From: Closterium sp. NIES-65
Taxonomy: Eukaryota > Streptophyta > Zygnematophyceae > Desmidiales > Closteriaceae
Assembly (NCBI GenBank): GCA_948144175.1
Contig: CANXME010001452.1
Location: 558,001-622,000, forward strand
DNA: 64,000 bases
Direction of reading: 5' to 3'
Shown here: piece by piece, positions 52,039 through 62,759 of the stretch
Position numbering within the stretch: position 1 is the stretch's first letter
How the letters are laid out: each line of letters opens with the position of its first letter
Notes under the pieces: model-generated
What the model was told of the DNA's origin: nothing
The model's input: only the letters and a program-made list of their open reading frames with translations
The model's database searches: none
Program-made: the position numbers and the translations under genes

Positions 52039-55000
52039 TCAATGCACACTCATCCCAGCAAGCTTCATGCCCTTCCAATGCTCAGATTCAGCCAGGCGCT
52101 TGGTGAGAATGTCAGCCGCCTGCTGATGGGTCTTCACAATCTCCAGCCGCACCTCCTTGTCCAGGAGCCTCCTCACCCAGTGCCACTTAGGCCTGATGTG
52201 TTTGGTCAGCCCATGAAGACAAGCATTATTTGCTAGCTTCACCGCCGACTCATTGTCACAGAAAATCACAATCGGCTCCCTCTGGCACACTCCGATCTCC
52301 TCCAACAAACGCCTCAGCCACACCACCTCCTTTGCCCCATGATGCAGGGCCATGTACTCTGTCTCACACGAGGAATGCCCCACCTCGTTCTGCTTCTTGC
52401 TGCGCCAGCTCACTGCACCATCTCCAAACAGGCACGCATAGCCTCCAATGCTGGTGCCATCCGCCTTCACAGAGTTGAAGCTAGCGTCGGTGTAGCAGGT
52501 CAGGAGCATCTCCCCCTTGCTCAAATCAGCTGCACCCCTCTGCAGCCTCTGCCTCACATCACTGTACTCCAAACCCACAGATGTTGTAGCGCTCACATAG
52601 CGGACCAACCTCTTGGCCGCTTCCAGCTTCTCATGACTCGGGCGTGAAACCACACTCGCAAGCCTAGATGTAGCAAAGGCAATGTCAGGCCGCGTGTGGT
52701 TAGCCGCATAGTTGAGTGCCCCCACCATGGAGTGAAACATCTTCCTGTCACTCTCACCCACCACCTCCTCATCAGCACAGGGCTCCACAGTGATCCCTGA
52801 AGGCAGTGGGATGGCTGGCTTCCCTCCATCTTGCAGCCCATACTTCTCGGCCAGCCCCTCACAGTACTTCCTCTGGTGCAACCTCAACACTCCCTTGTCA
52901 AAGTCCCTCTCCACATGCATCCCCAGGTAGTACTTCACATCTACCATCTTGGAACACTTGAACTGCATCTCCAGCATCTCCTCCACACGCTCAATCATTG
53001 CAGACGACTCAGAAGAGCAGGATGTCGTCCACATACACCAGGAGCATGAGAAACTGCTCCCTCTCTTGTAGCAGGAACAGGCTGTGGTCACACTCACTCT
53101 TCTTGAACCCCCCAGCCAGCATTGTCTCCTCTAGCTTGTGGTACCATGCACGAGGAGCCTGCTTCAGGCCATAGATGGCTTTTTTCAGCTTGCACACCCT
53201 GCCGCTCCCATCATCCAGCCCCTTAGGCTGTAGCATGTACAGCTCCTCCAGAATGATCCCATTGAGGAAGGCGGTGGTAATGTCCATCTGCTTCACCCGC
53301 CATCCACGGTTTGCAGCCATTGCTAGTGACACTTTCAGTGTTGTGCCTTTCCCCACAGGAGCAAAGATCTCGTCAAAATCCTTCCCCTTTGTCTGCTGAA
53401 ACCCCTTAGCCACAAGCCTTGACTTGTAGCGGGTCAGCTCCCCAGAGCACCTTCCTGCAGGGTCCGGTTGAACCGCTCAGCCACACCGTTCTGTTGCGGG
53501 TTGTAGGGCACTGTGAGCTGATGCTGGATCCCCTTTCGCTTCAGCTCTTCTCAAAATCAGCGCCGATGAACTCTCCTCCGTTGTCGGTGCGGATCACCTT
53601 CACCTTGTGTCCGCTCTCCCTTTGTGCTCTCGGCATCCACTCCTTGAGAACAGCCGCTGCCATCTCCCCTTTAGTCTTCAAAGGGTAGACCCACACCGCA
53701 CGCGTGTGGTCATCCACAATGGTCAAGAAGTAGCGGCTGCCCGAGAGAGAAAGGGCCCTCGTGGGGCCCACCACATCCATGTGCACAAGCGCGAGCGGTG
53801 TCTTGGCTGGTCCCGTGCTGCTGCTGAAGGGAAACTTCGTGAACTTCGTTTCAAGGCATGTAGGGCAGCTCCCAATCTCCTTCGCTGCCCCCCCTTCAAC
53901 CCCTTCAAGCTCCCATCCTTCACCAACTTCTGCAGCATCGGTATGTTGATGTGGCACAACCTCTCGTGCCACGTCTCCCAATCGGCCTCACCACTCCCGG
54001 ATGAAGCCTTTGCCCTCCAGCTGTCGTATCCACACCAGCAAGCACCTCACCATGTGGTTGCTGTGGCTGCTGCACCTTCTTGACTGCATCCAGGGCCCCA
54101 TTAGTTGGTGCAGTCTCCTCTCCTCCCACAGTTGTTTTAGTCGTTGCCACTGCCAGTGCCGTTGCTGGTGGTTTCCCATTCCATGGGATGATGGGCAGCT
54201 GCCAGAGGTCCTTAATGCAGCTGCTCTTCTCCTCCAAGTCCCACAGCAGCAACTTCCCAAGCTTTGCACGGCAGCTGGTTGGGCCAAAAGTCACTTTGGC
54301 CTTGCTTTTATGCAGCCGGCGCACAGAGAGGAGGTTAGCGGACAAACCTTCAACCAACAGCACATTCCCCAGCCCCACAAGCCCCCCATTGGCTCCCATG
54401 ACCTTGGCATTCCCAACACCAATCACAGACAGCAAAGCACCTGAAGCGGCAGCCACAAACTTTATCTTCCCGATGGGTTTCACCTCATCAAGCAAATCTG
54501 CCCGCGGAGTCATGTGACTCGTGCAACCCGAGTCTATCACCCAGTGAGTGAGGGGGTGCATAACAACCTTCCCAACTGAACCCACATCACCCCCACTCCC
54601 TTGCACATCCTCAGCCATGAGAAACATCCCAGGGTCGGCTTTACCTTGTACACCATCACCTTGTGCACCTGAACCTTGCACAGCACCTCCTCGTGCACGT
54701 TCACCACTTGGCGGGCTTCATGCCTGGGGGCGCACATCCCTCAGGCCGGCTGAAACACTTGAACCATGGGTGTCCAACGTTCTTGCAGTACCAGCAGGCA
54801 CCCTCCATTCGGGTGCTCCCCGTGCCTCCAGAGCTCTCATGCCCCTCATTGTATTCACCTCGGCCTCTCCCTCTGCCAAAGCCTCTCCCAGGGCCTCGAC
54901 CTCTCCCTCCCCCTCTTCCTCTGCTGCCTCCTACAGCTCCATACCCCTCAGCAGTTTTGTTGGCAGCACCACCTCCCATGTGGCGCCTGCGGAAGTCCTG

Positions 55001-55603
55001 CAAGATCTGCTGCCGTAGCCACTCAGGCGTCCATTTGTCCTGCTGAACGTTGAGGGTGGGGATGAGATTGTCCCATGAGTTGTCGAGCACCGAGATGATC
55101 TTGGTGCATTGCTGCATCTGCGACACCTCGCTGCCCACCGCTGCCATCCTCGCATATGTGTCCTTGATCTTGTCAAGGACCGGCTTCACATCATCTCCCG
55201 ATCGCATGGAGATGGCCGCCAGCTCCTTCTCGAGCACGATCACCATGGGCAGCGTGTTGGGCTGAATCACGTCACGCAGTAGCTTCCACGCCTTTGGACC
55301 GGAATCGTCCAAGTCGACCAAGTCCTTGATGTGCTGGAACATGTCGTTATAGACCGATTGCAAAATGAGGTCGAACAACACCGTGCTCCGCTCGATCCAC
55401 CGCTCCCGAGCATCTCCTTCCTCTGGCATCTTCTCTTTTCCCATCGCAAGTTTCAGCAGCTTGTAGTGCTTGAAGACGCTCCTCATCCGCCCGCTACATT
55501 CCTCGTAGTTGGAGCCATCCAACGCCTCAATCTTGGATAATGGCGGCTCACTCCTCTTCTCAGCTGCTTCTCCACTCCCTTGATTCATCTCCTCTGCTCC
55601 CAA
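52039..55603 (-). pseudogene. Element J gag-pol, frameshifted and deleted
   Basis: Minus strand. Gag 55603-54702 (MGAEEMNQGSGEAAEKR) with an Arg/Gly-rich tail and canonical zinc knuckle CWYCKNVGHPWFKC. A one-base insertion near 54705 separates Gag from protease (WVIDSGCTSHMTP, about 54540). Frame changes at about 53985-53890 split the pre-integrase region (WHERLCHINIPM) from integrase (LVHMDVVGPTR, RTDNGGEF); another follows near 53545, then NPQQNGVAERFNRTLQEGA. At about 53445 the sequence jumps straight to YKSRLVAKGFQQTKG of RT, so the integrase C-terminus and RT N-terminus are gone. RT retains YVDDILLF with a frameshift right after it. RNase H runs to 52039 (HQQAADILTKRL). Confidence 0.92.
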
Positions 55604-55824
55604 TCAGAGGTTTTAGCTCCCCCCTTTGCTGGTCACAATGTAGATCCACACAATCTTCACAAGTGTCGGTGCCAACGAAAGTTCGGCAGAGTTTCCCCTT
55701 AGCGAAAGTCAAATGCAACCTCTAGAACTCCACTTAGGCACGCCCACAGGCCATGGTGGGTCTAGGAGGGTCTTCAAACTTCAGTAGACTCCCCAAAAAG
55801 TCCTTATTCAGCTCTGATACCACT

Positions 55825-56701
55825 TGTTAGAGAATAAGGACGGAGTCTATGAAGATTAGGTGCCTAAATTTCTCAAAATCGTTGGCTTAGAATTCTGGAC
55901 AGAAAAATCGAGTTCACAAGAAACTCCGTCGACGAAACTTTCACGGTCGAAACTTCACTAAATTCAGTTATGTTGTAGCTCTATTTTGTGGCTACAATTC
56001 CCAAGTTGAATCGTACGATAAGGTGGAGTATTTCTTGAGTTATGAATTTCGGTGCACTGGGGGGTAAGCTGCCACAGAATCTTAACTCAGTCACAATAGT
56101 CTCACATAAGTTCACAATTACAACACAAGAGAGTTAGAGCAGGAATCAACCACGTAGGAGGGGATGAGGAGGACGAGAGGGAAGGTCCCAATGGAGTCCC
56201 CAACCAAGGAAACCCCATGCCACACAATTCCCTTCCCCATAGGCAACCCAACTTTGACCTTTGTCACTATCCCAACTTCCACAATCCACCTCAACCCAAC
56301 TTGGTCACACTTGCCAACCTGGTTTGGTTTCTCCCAACCATTTGACAGCAAATACAGTAGAAAAGACAAATTTCCCAACCCCCAAAAGTCTGTACCCCAT
56401 ATTGAGTCAACCCCACAACTTCCCACAGTTGCCACAATCAAATATGAAAAGCATACGAACTCCAACGTCCGCAACTTTCTTGATCGTGCTCCGATTGAAG
56501 CGATACTTTGTTCGTCGGAGAGCTCTTGAGCAAAGAAGTCACTTCAGATATCCGCTCAAGCCAAAAAACATTTGCACACACTCAGAAAATTCAAACCACA
56601 CAAAACACAATTTCTTGCACACGCTCACACCACCCGTGCAACGCACGAACATATGAAGGGAGGCAGACAGACGTGAATGCATATGATTGCATCACACAAC
56701 A
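55825..56701 (-). repeat. Element J 5' LTR (right)
   Basis: 877 bp. The adjoining left sequence AGCTCTGATACCA is the reversed primer binding site. Confidence 0.95.
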
Positions 56702-57255
56702 AGTTCGTCGGGAGGCAGTTCACCAACTTCGCAGGCGGCAAGGGAATCGTCCACGACTTGACCTGCCCCTACACACCGCAGCAGAACGGCATGGCTGAGC
56801 GGGAGATGCGGACGGTGGTGGAGTCGGTGCGAACGATGCTGCTGCACATGGGAGTGGAGCACCAGTGGTGGCACCTCGCCTTGTGGCAGGCTGTCTGGGT
56901 TCGCGACTGCCTGGAGAGGTCGATTCTACCGCTGGGAACGAGGCCGCACCAGCTGCTGACCGGCAAGAAGCCCGACCTGACGCTGGCCCATGTGTGGGGC
57001 TGCATGGCGAAGTTCCTGGTCCCCGAGCAGCAGCGCGGAGGCAAGCTGAAGCCAAATGCCAGGTGGGGCCTCCACCTCGGTGTGTCGGAGGAGAGCAAGG
57101 GCTGGGAGCTCCTCGACCTCACCGGCAACAGGGTTTCACCACGTCGGACGTGGTGTTCTACGAGACGATGTCGCTGGAGGTGTGGAAGTCGGAGCATGGG
57201 CCGGTGTCGTGACGGACGAAGGTCGACCAGCCGACGGACACCTCGACGGCGATAC

Positions 57256-57295
57256 TCCCCTTTTATCCTAATGGTCTAGTGGTTGGGATTCTGAC
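57256..57295 (+). repeat. TRIM LTR relic with A-box
   Basis: CCTTTTATCCTAATGGTCTAG followed by TGGTTGGGATTCTGACA matches the last 40 bp of the TRIM LTR at 12032-12170, with one internal difference and the canonical end TCTGACA. It lies in the variable spacer of element G. No target duplication is visible, so it is a truncated or rearranged copy. Confidence 0.8.
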
Positions 57296-59669
57296 ACCGA
57301 GGACGCCCGCCCTCCTTCCTCTTCCTCTGCCCCTCTTGCCCCTCCCCTTGTAGCCGACCTGCGTGAGCTGACCTCGACGTCGGACAGCGGCAATGAGGGG
57401 AGCAGTGGGGCATCGCATGTGGCGCCGGCCAAGAACATTGCCGGTGGTCGACGTGACGTCAAGCAAGTCGGCGTGGGAGAGAAGTCAACGCCGACAAAGG
57501 AGCAGCAGGCAGAGGAGGTGCAGCCGACTTGGGTGAAGTCGGCGAAGGAGGCGTCGGCAGAGAAGCCGCCGACTGGGAAGTAGCCAGCAGCGAAGTCGAC
57601 CAAGGAGCTGTCGACGACCGGGCGGTCGACAGGGGAGCCGACGACAGGGGAGCAGTCGGAAGGGAAGCCGACTTTGGTGCAGCAGGACGTCGAGGACAAC
57701 GAAGCTGGTAGCGGTGGAAGGAAGCAGTCGAAGCAGTCCACCGACAGGGACGTGGTGGAGGTGCAGGTCGACCAGCGAAGACTACGGTGTTCAGGTCGGA
57801 TTCGAGGGCCGCCTGAGCGGCTGACCTACCACGTCTGCCTCCAGCCAGCCACCTAAACCACGATGTACGACGACGCTGAAGATGACGTCGACCTGCCGGA
57901 GCTCAACCCCGACATACACGCCGACCCCGAACACCGCTGGGACATCGCAACGATGATGATAAAGGAGGCGTTGGCGAGCTGGAAGGACAAGGCGGTGAAG
58001 GCCGCCATGGATGAGGAGATCCACAGTCTCATCGGCGTGGGCACCTGGGAGCTGGTCGACCGCCCACGCGGGGTGAACATCATGAAGAACCGGTGGGTTC
58101 TGATGACCAAGTACCACGTCGACGACACGGTCGCCAGGGAGAAGGCGAGGCTGGCCTTGAAGGTCTTCACGCAGATGTATGGCGCCGGCTGCGACAAGAC
58201 GTACGCGACGGTCAATAGCTACGTCACTCTGAGGGACTTCCTCAGCATCGTCGTCGTCCTCGACCTCAACCTGATGCAGCTCGACATGAAGAACACCTTC
58301 CTGCAGAGCAAGCTCGACAGGGTGATGTACATGTACCAGCCGGACTACTACGATGACGGGACTGGCCGGGTGTGCAAGCTGCTGAAGAGTTTGTACGGGC
58401 TAAAGCAGTTGCCGCTGCTCTGGTAGAAGGCTCTCGACAACATACTAGTCGGTGCCAACTAGAAGAAGAGCCAGTTCGACCAGGCGATCTACTTCAAGGT
58501 CGACGACGATGGGGTGACCTGCTAGGTGCTGGTCTACGTCGATGACCTGCTCGCCGCCAGCAGCAGCACCGCGATTCTGAGGGATCTGAAGGAGCTGATG
58601 GAGGCCGCCTTTGAGCTGCGTGAGATCTCAACGGTGGTGAAGAACCTCGGGCTGGAAATCGTGCGCGACAAGTCGGCGACGAAGCTGTGGCTGCACCAGC
58701 AGAGCTACGCCGACAAGCTGCGCACGCGCTTCATCGACGAGGAGCAGACCAGGCGAGTGCCGAAGACGCCGGTCTCCGTCGACGCCTACGCGAGCTGACG
58801 TTCGACGACGACGAGGCTCAGGAGCATGAGGAGGAGGAGTACCGGCAGAAGGTCGGCTCGCTGCAGTTCGCGGCGACAACGACGAGGCCGAACATCGCCT
58901 TTGCCTGCAGCAAGCTGGGGAGCGGCCTCACGGTGAGGAGCGACCAGCACTGGCGCGAGGTCGACCGCTGCCTCGCCTACCTCGCCGACACCCGTGAAAC
59001 CGCCTTGGAGTTTGGCGGTGGACCAGAGTCGCTGAAGCTCGTCGGCTACATGGACGCCAATGACGCCGGCAACAAGCAGAACCGGACGAGCACAAGCGAC
59101 TATGTGTTCATCTTCGGAGGGGCCGCAGTCTCCTTGTCAAGCCAGCGCATCAAGTGTGCGACGTTGTCGTCAACCGAGTCGGAGTACGTGGCGGCCACAG
59201 AGGCCGGCAAGGAGGGACGCCGATTTTGCTTCCTTCTTGCAGATTTCCAGCTGCTGGATGCTGGGACGCCGACCGTCCTTCGGGTGGACAAGTCAGCCAT
59301 CATGGTCGCCGAAGGCATGGGGATGCAGGGCAACCTCAAGCACATGGAGCGGCGATACGCCTGGCTACAACACATGGTGAAACGCAAAAAGTTCACGCTG
59401 AAGTACATCCCGACCACCGAGCAGCCGGCCGACTTCTTGACGAAGGCGCTGCACTTTCCGGCCTTCAACCGGTGCTCCGTTGCGATTGGCCAAGTGCGCA
59501 TGGCCAACGTCGGCGACGGTGACGATGACGTGCAACAGTAGGTGCCATGCCTTCTTGCATGGCTGGTGCGGTGATCGGCGTGCTGTGTGTGGTGTGCATG
59601 ACGATGAGCTATTCTCCGAGTTGTGCTGCCATGTGGGCTGGGGGCCCAAGCGTGATCGCGGCAGGGGAG

Positions 59670-60378
59670 TGTCAATGGGAGTTGTGGTTGGCCTCGTCCT
59701 CGCTTGGGCGGAGCCAACTTCGTGGTTGGGTGTGCGGGAGGTACAGCCAACTTGCAGCAGTGGGTGACGCCAACTTGGCGAGCTGGTCGACGGGCCTGCA
59801 CGAGGGCCACTACTAAGCTGCCGACGAGGGGAGCCGGCAGCCGAATTCAACCTGGTGATCGACGAGGGGGAAGTCAACCTGGGAGGGGCGCCGACTTTGG
59901 TGGGTGCCGAGTTTTGGTGGGTGCCGAGTTCGTGTGGTCGACCTGGCGAGGTCGACCTCAGAGGTGTCGACTTGGGGACGCCGACCTGGTTTTGGTCGGC
60001 TGACGGCTGGTCTAGTCGACCTGGAGCTGGTCGACCAGGGGTGTGGTCGACTTGGGGAGGTCAGCCGGTGGTGGTCGTGTGGGTAATCGACGGGCACGAG
60101 GAGGAGCAGCTGGTCGACGTGGTTGCCTGGTCGACCAGGTTACCCGGGCGACGGGGTTCTGCGGAGGAGCGCGACAGTCGCTCAGGTGTCTTTGGCGAAG
60201 CTGACCTCGGTGGTGGTATCCCGAGGTTGACGTGGCTGATCAGGTGCTGTCGACATCACGAGGATGACCTGGTGTCTGCGTTGTGCAGGTGACGAAGCAC
60301 AGCACGCCAATCAACTGCGAGCATCTGCGAAGCGGGTGCGCTGCTGTCCTCCGGGTGCAACGCTGTGCAGCCACCTTG
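59670..60378 (+). repeat. Element G 3' LTR, truncated by H
   Basis: Starts TGTCAATGGGAGTTG after the polypurine tract GGCAGGGGAG. It parallels 47333-48050 and stops at CCACCTTG, where element H is inserted. Confidence 0.9.
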
Positions 60379-60504
60379 TGTCAGATTTATATGACTTACT
60401 TGCTGTAGGCTATAGTGGGGTTAGCACATATGGGGTACAGCTTTCTAGGGTTTGTACTTGTACCCAACTTTCCTTTAGTCATTCTCATTCCTCGTTTCTT
60501 CTCA
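60379..60504 (+). repeat. Element H 5' LTR
   Basis: 126 bp with the lineage core TAGGCTATAGTGGGGTTAGC. It is the most diverged of the forward lineage-1 LTRs. Confidence 0.93.
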
Positions 60505-60551
60505 TGGTTTCAGAGCAGGTTCCCTAGTGGGAACGCTTTCTAGGGCCCACC
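60505..60551 (+). promoter_or_regulatory. Element H primer binding site, hairpin and GGGCCC block
   Basis: TGGTTTCAGAGCAGGTTCC, stem GTTCCC-TAGT-GGGAAC, then TAGGGCCCACC at 60541-60551. Confidence 0.85.
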
Positions 60552-60564
60552 TCGAATTTTTTTT

Positions 60565-61500
60565 TTCCTGCCCGTAGCGCGCTTCGCTCCTGCCCGAGTC
60601 GCGCCCCGAGTGCCCTCCCTACCGTCGCGCCGCCCTTAGCGGCCCCCTCTCACGGCCCCTTGAGCCGCCTTTACGGCCCCGCGCGCCGCCCTTGTGGCCC
60701 CTCGCGCCGCCCTTGCGGCCCCTCGTGCCGCCCGTCGGCCCCTCGCGCTGCCCGTCGGCCCCGCGCGCCACCCTTGCGGCCCCTCGCGCCGCCCTTGCGG
60801 CCCCTCGCGCCGCCCGTCGGCCCCGCGCGCTGCCCTTGCGGCCCCTCGCGCCGCCTGTCGGCCTCGCGCGCCGCCCTTGCGGCCCCTTGCGCCGCCTTTC
60901 GGCCCCTCGCGCTGCGCTTCCAGCCCCTTACGGCCCCTCGCGCTGCGCTTCCAGCCCCTTACGGCCCCTTCGCGGCCCGCCGTCGCCGCCTCCAGCAGCG
61001 GCCGCCGCCGTCCCTGCAGCAGCAGCCGCCACCGCCATCCATACAGCAGCGGCCGCCGCCGTCTCTGCAGCACCGGCCGCCACCGCCGCCCCTACAGCAG
61101 CGGCCGCCGCCGTCCCTGATGCAGCGGTCGCCGCCGCCGTCTCTGCAGCAGCAGCCGCTACCGCCGTCCCTGAAGCAGCGGTCGCCGTCGCCACCTCCTA
61201 CAGCGGCCCGCCGGCGCCGCCTCCTGCAGCGGCAACCACCGCTGTACCTGCAGCAGCCGCGCCGCCCGAGCCGTCCAGCCGCTCGAGCTGCCGAGCCGCC
61301 CAAGCTGCGGAGCCGCCTTTCCAGCCAAGCCGCCCGAGCCGCCGAGCCGCCCGAGCCGCCGAGTCGCCGAGCCGCCGAGCTGCTGTTGCTGCCGAGCTGC
61401 TGAGCTGCCGAACCGTCCGAGCCGCCCTGTCTGCTACACCCAGTCACTGCCGTCGCGGCCCTGTTCTTGCCGGCGAGCCTCGGTCCTTCTCGCCTGCCCG
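60565..61500. repeat. GC-rich repeat leader of element H
   Basis: Units such as GCCGCCCTTGCGGCCCCTCGC (60660-60970), then CCGCCGTCCCTGCAGCAGC-type units (61000-61260) and GAGCCGCC runs. Open frames here are compositional. Confidence 0.85.
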
Positions 61501-61568
61501 GTAAGAGCGGCACCTCTACCACTGCCCTGCCCTTAGCCTACTGTCCGCGCTGCTAGTCTACTGCTGTC

Positions 61569-61665
61569 ATGGCTACCCCCAGTGTTCTCGCTTTTGACGC
61601 AGAGGGTCGGGCCATTGACTTTGACGTCTGGGTAGATGACCTGCAGCTTTTCCTACAGTGCGGTA
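61569..61665 (+). pseudogene. Element H gag, first 32 codons
   Basis: ATG at 61569 gives MATPSVLAFDAEGRAIDFDV and continues WVDDLQLFLQCG. It is cut by the insertion of element I at 61666. The rest is outside the window. Confidence 0.9.
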
Positions 61666-61797
61666 TGTCAGAACATCATAGCTTATGCATTTTGTGTAGG
61701 CTATAGTGGGGTAGCCCATAAGGGGTACAACCCAATTAGGGTTAGTATTTGTACCCAACTCTTTCATAGTTCATTCATTCTCGTTTCAATTTTCTCA
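61666..61797 (+). repeat. Element I 5' LTR
   Basis: 132 bp, TGTCAGAACATCATAG...TTCTCA, close to the LTRs of element D. Confidence 0.93.
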
Positions 61798-61843
61798 TGG
61801 TATCGAGCAGGTTCCCTCGTGGGAACTGTTCGTAGGGCCCACC
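61798..61843 (+). promoter_or_regulatory. Element I primer binding site, hairpin and GGGCCC block
   Basis: TGGTATCGAGCAGGTTCC, stem GTTCCC-TCGT-GGGAAC, then TAGGGCCCACC at 61833-61843. Confidence 0.85.
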
Positions 61844-61859
61844 GATTCGATTGTTTTCC

Positions 61860-62690
61860 TACCCAGAGCGCGCTCAGCCCTTGCCCGAGTCGCGCTCCCC
61901 TTTCTCGACCCAGTCGCGCCGCCCTTGCGGCCCCGATCCGCTGCCCTAGCGACCCGTCGCCTACCTCTGCGGCCCCTCCGCCGCCCTAGCGGCCCCGCCG
62001 CCTACCCCGCGGCCCTCGCGCCACCCTTCCTGGCCCCGATCCGCCGCCCTGCGACCCCGTTGCCTACCCCGCGGCCCTCGCGCCGCCCTTCCCGGCCCCG
62101 ATTCGCCGCCCTGCGGCCCCGTCGCCTACCCCGCGGACCTTCCACCGCCCTGCGGCCCCGTCGCCTACAGCGCGGCCCTAACACCGCCCTTCCCGACCCG
62201 GCCTCGCCCTTGCTGGCCCCGTCGCCTACCTGCGGCCCCGACGCCTACCTGGGGCCCCAGCGCCTACCTGCGGCCCTGTCACCTACCTGCGGCCCCGGCG
62301 CCTACCTGCGGCCCCGGCGCTGCCCTTCCCGGCCCCGTCGCCTACCTGTGCGGCCCCGACGCCGCCTCTGCCGGCCCCGCCACCGTCCCCACGCGGCCCC
62401 GCCGTCACCACTGAGGCGCCGGCGGCGTCGCCTGCTGCCGCGCCGCCCGCCACCAGAGCCGCCCGAGCTGCCGCACCACGACGAGCCGCCCGAGCCGCAG
62501 AGCCGCCCTGCAGCCGGGCCACCAAGCTGCCCAGCAGCCAAGCAGCCGAGCCGCCGAGCCGCCCTGCAGCCGAGCCGCTGAGCCGCTGAGCAGCCGAGCA
62601 GCCGAGCCGCCGAGCCGCCGAGCCGCCCAGTAGCCGAGCCGCCGAGTCGCTCTGCAGCCGAGCCGCCCGCGCCTCCGAGCTGCCCAGTCT
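61860..62690. repeat. GC-rich repeat leader of element I
   Basis: Repeats of GCGGCCCCGTCGCCTACC (61920-62350), then CGAGCCGCCGAGCCGC runs (62480-62690). Not coding. Confidence 0.85.
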
Positions 62691-62759
62691 GGTAAGAACA
62701 GCGCTTCTGTCACTGCACTGCCCTTACCCTACTGTTCGCGCTGCTAGTCTACTGCTGTC

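Larger units (their letters stand above)
51106..56701 (-). mobile_element. Copia element J (lineage 2), reversed, internally deleted
   Basis: LTRs 51106-51981 and 55825-56701 (876-877 bp), perfect target duplication AGTTC (51101-51105, 56702-56706). Primer binding site on the minus strand next to the right LTR (TGGTATCAGAGC, 55823-55812). The polypurine tract CAGAGGGGGAGTT adjoins the left LTR. Inserted in the integrase of element G. Length 5596 bp. Confidence 0.95.
48757..59541 (+). pseudogene. Element G gag-pol remnant, split by J
   Basis: Segments 48757-51105 and 56707-59541. Gag begins MLGAVGDVGVVDTLE and has stops at 49114, 49564 and 49978; the zinc knuckle is CxLCGNPGHLSFEC with Trp-to-stop at its second position. 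Protease LLDSGCSHHLMG (about 50296), pre-integrase HVRLAHVGFDT, integrase VHIDLCGPF, DRGGEF (here J is inserted), VGRQFTNF and TPQQNGMAER. RT is at about 57990-58560: NRWVLMTKYHVDD, QLDMKNTFLQS and VLVYVDDLLAA. RNase H ends IGQVRMANVGDGDDDVQQ. Frameshifts near 50580, 57140 and 58780, and several stops. G supplies the complete domain order for the lineage to which the deleted element F belongs. Confidence 0.9.
47333..60378 (+). mobile_element. Copia element G (lineage 3), host of J
   Basis: Starts TGTCAACGGGAG after the flank GTTCT (47328-47332). Left LTR 47333-48653 contains a MITE; right LTR 59670-60378 is truncated by element H, so its end and the second target duplication lie beyond the window. 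Primer binding site TGGTGCGGTGA at 48654. Coding region decayed. Confidence 0.9.
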
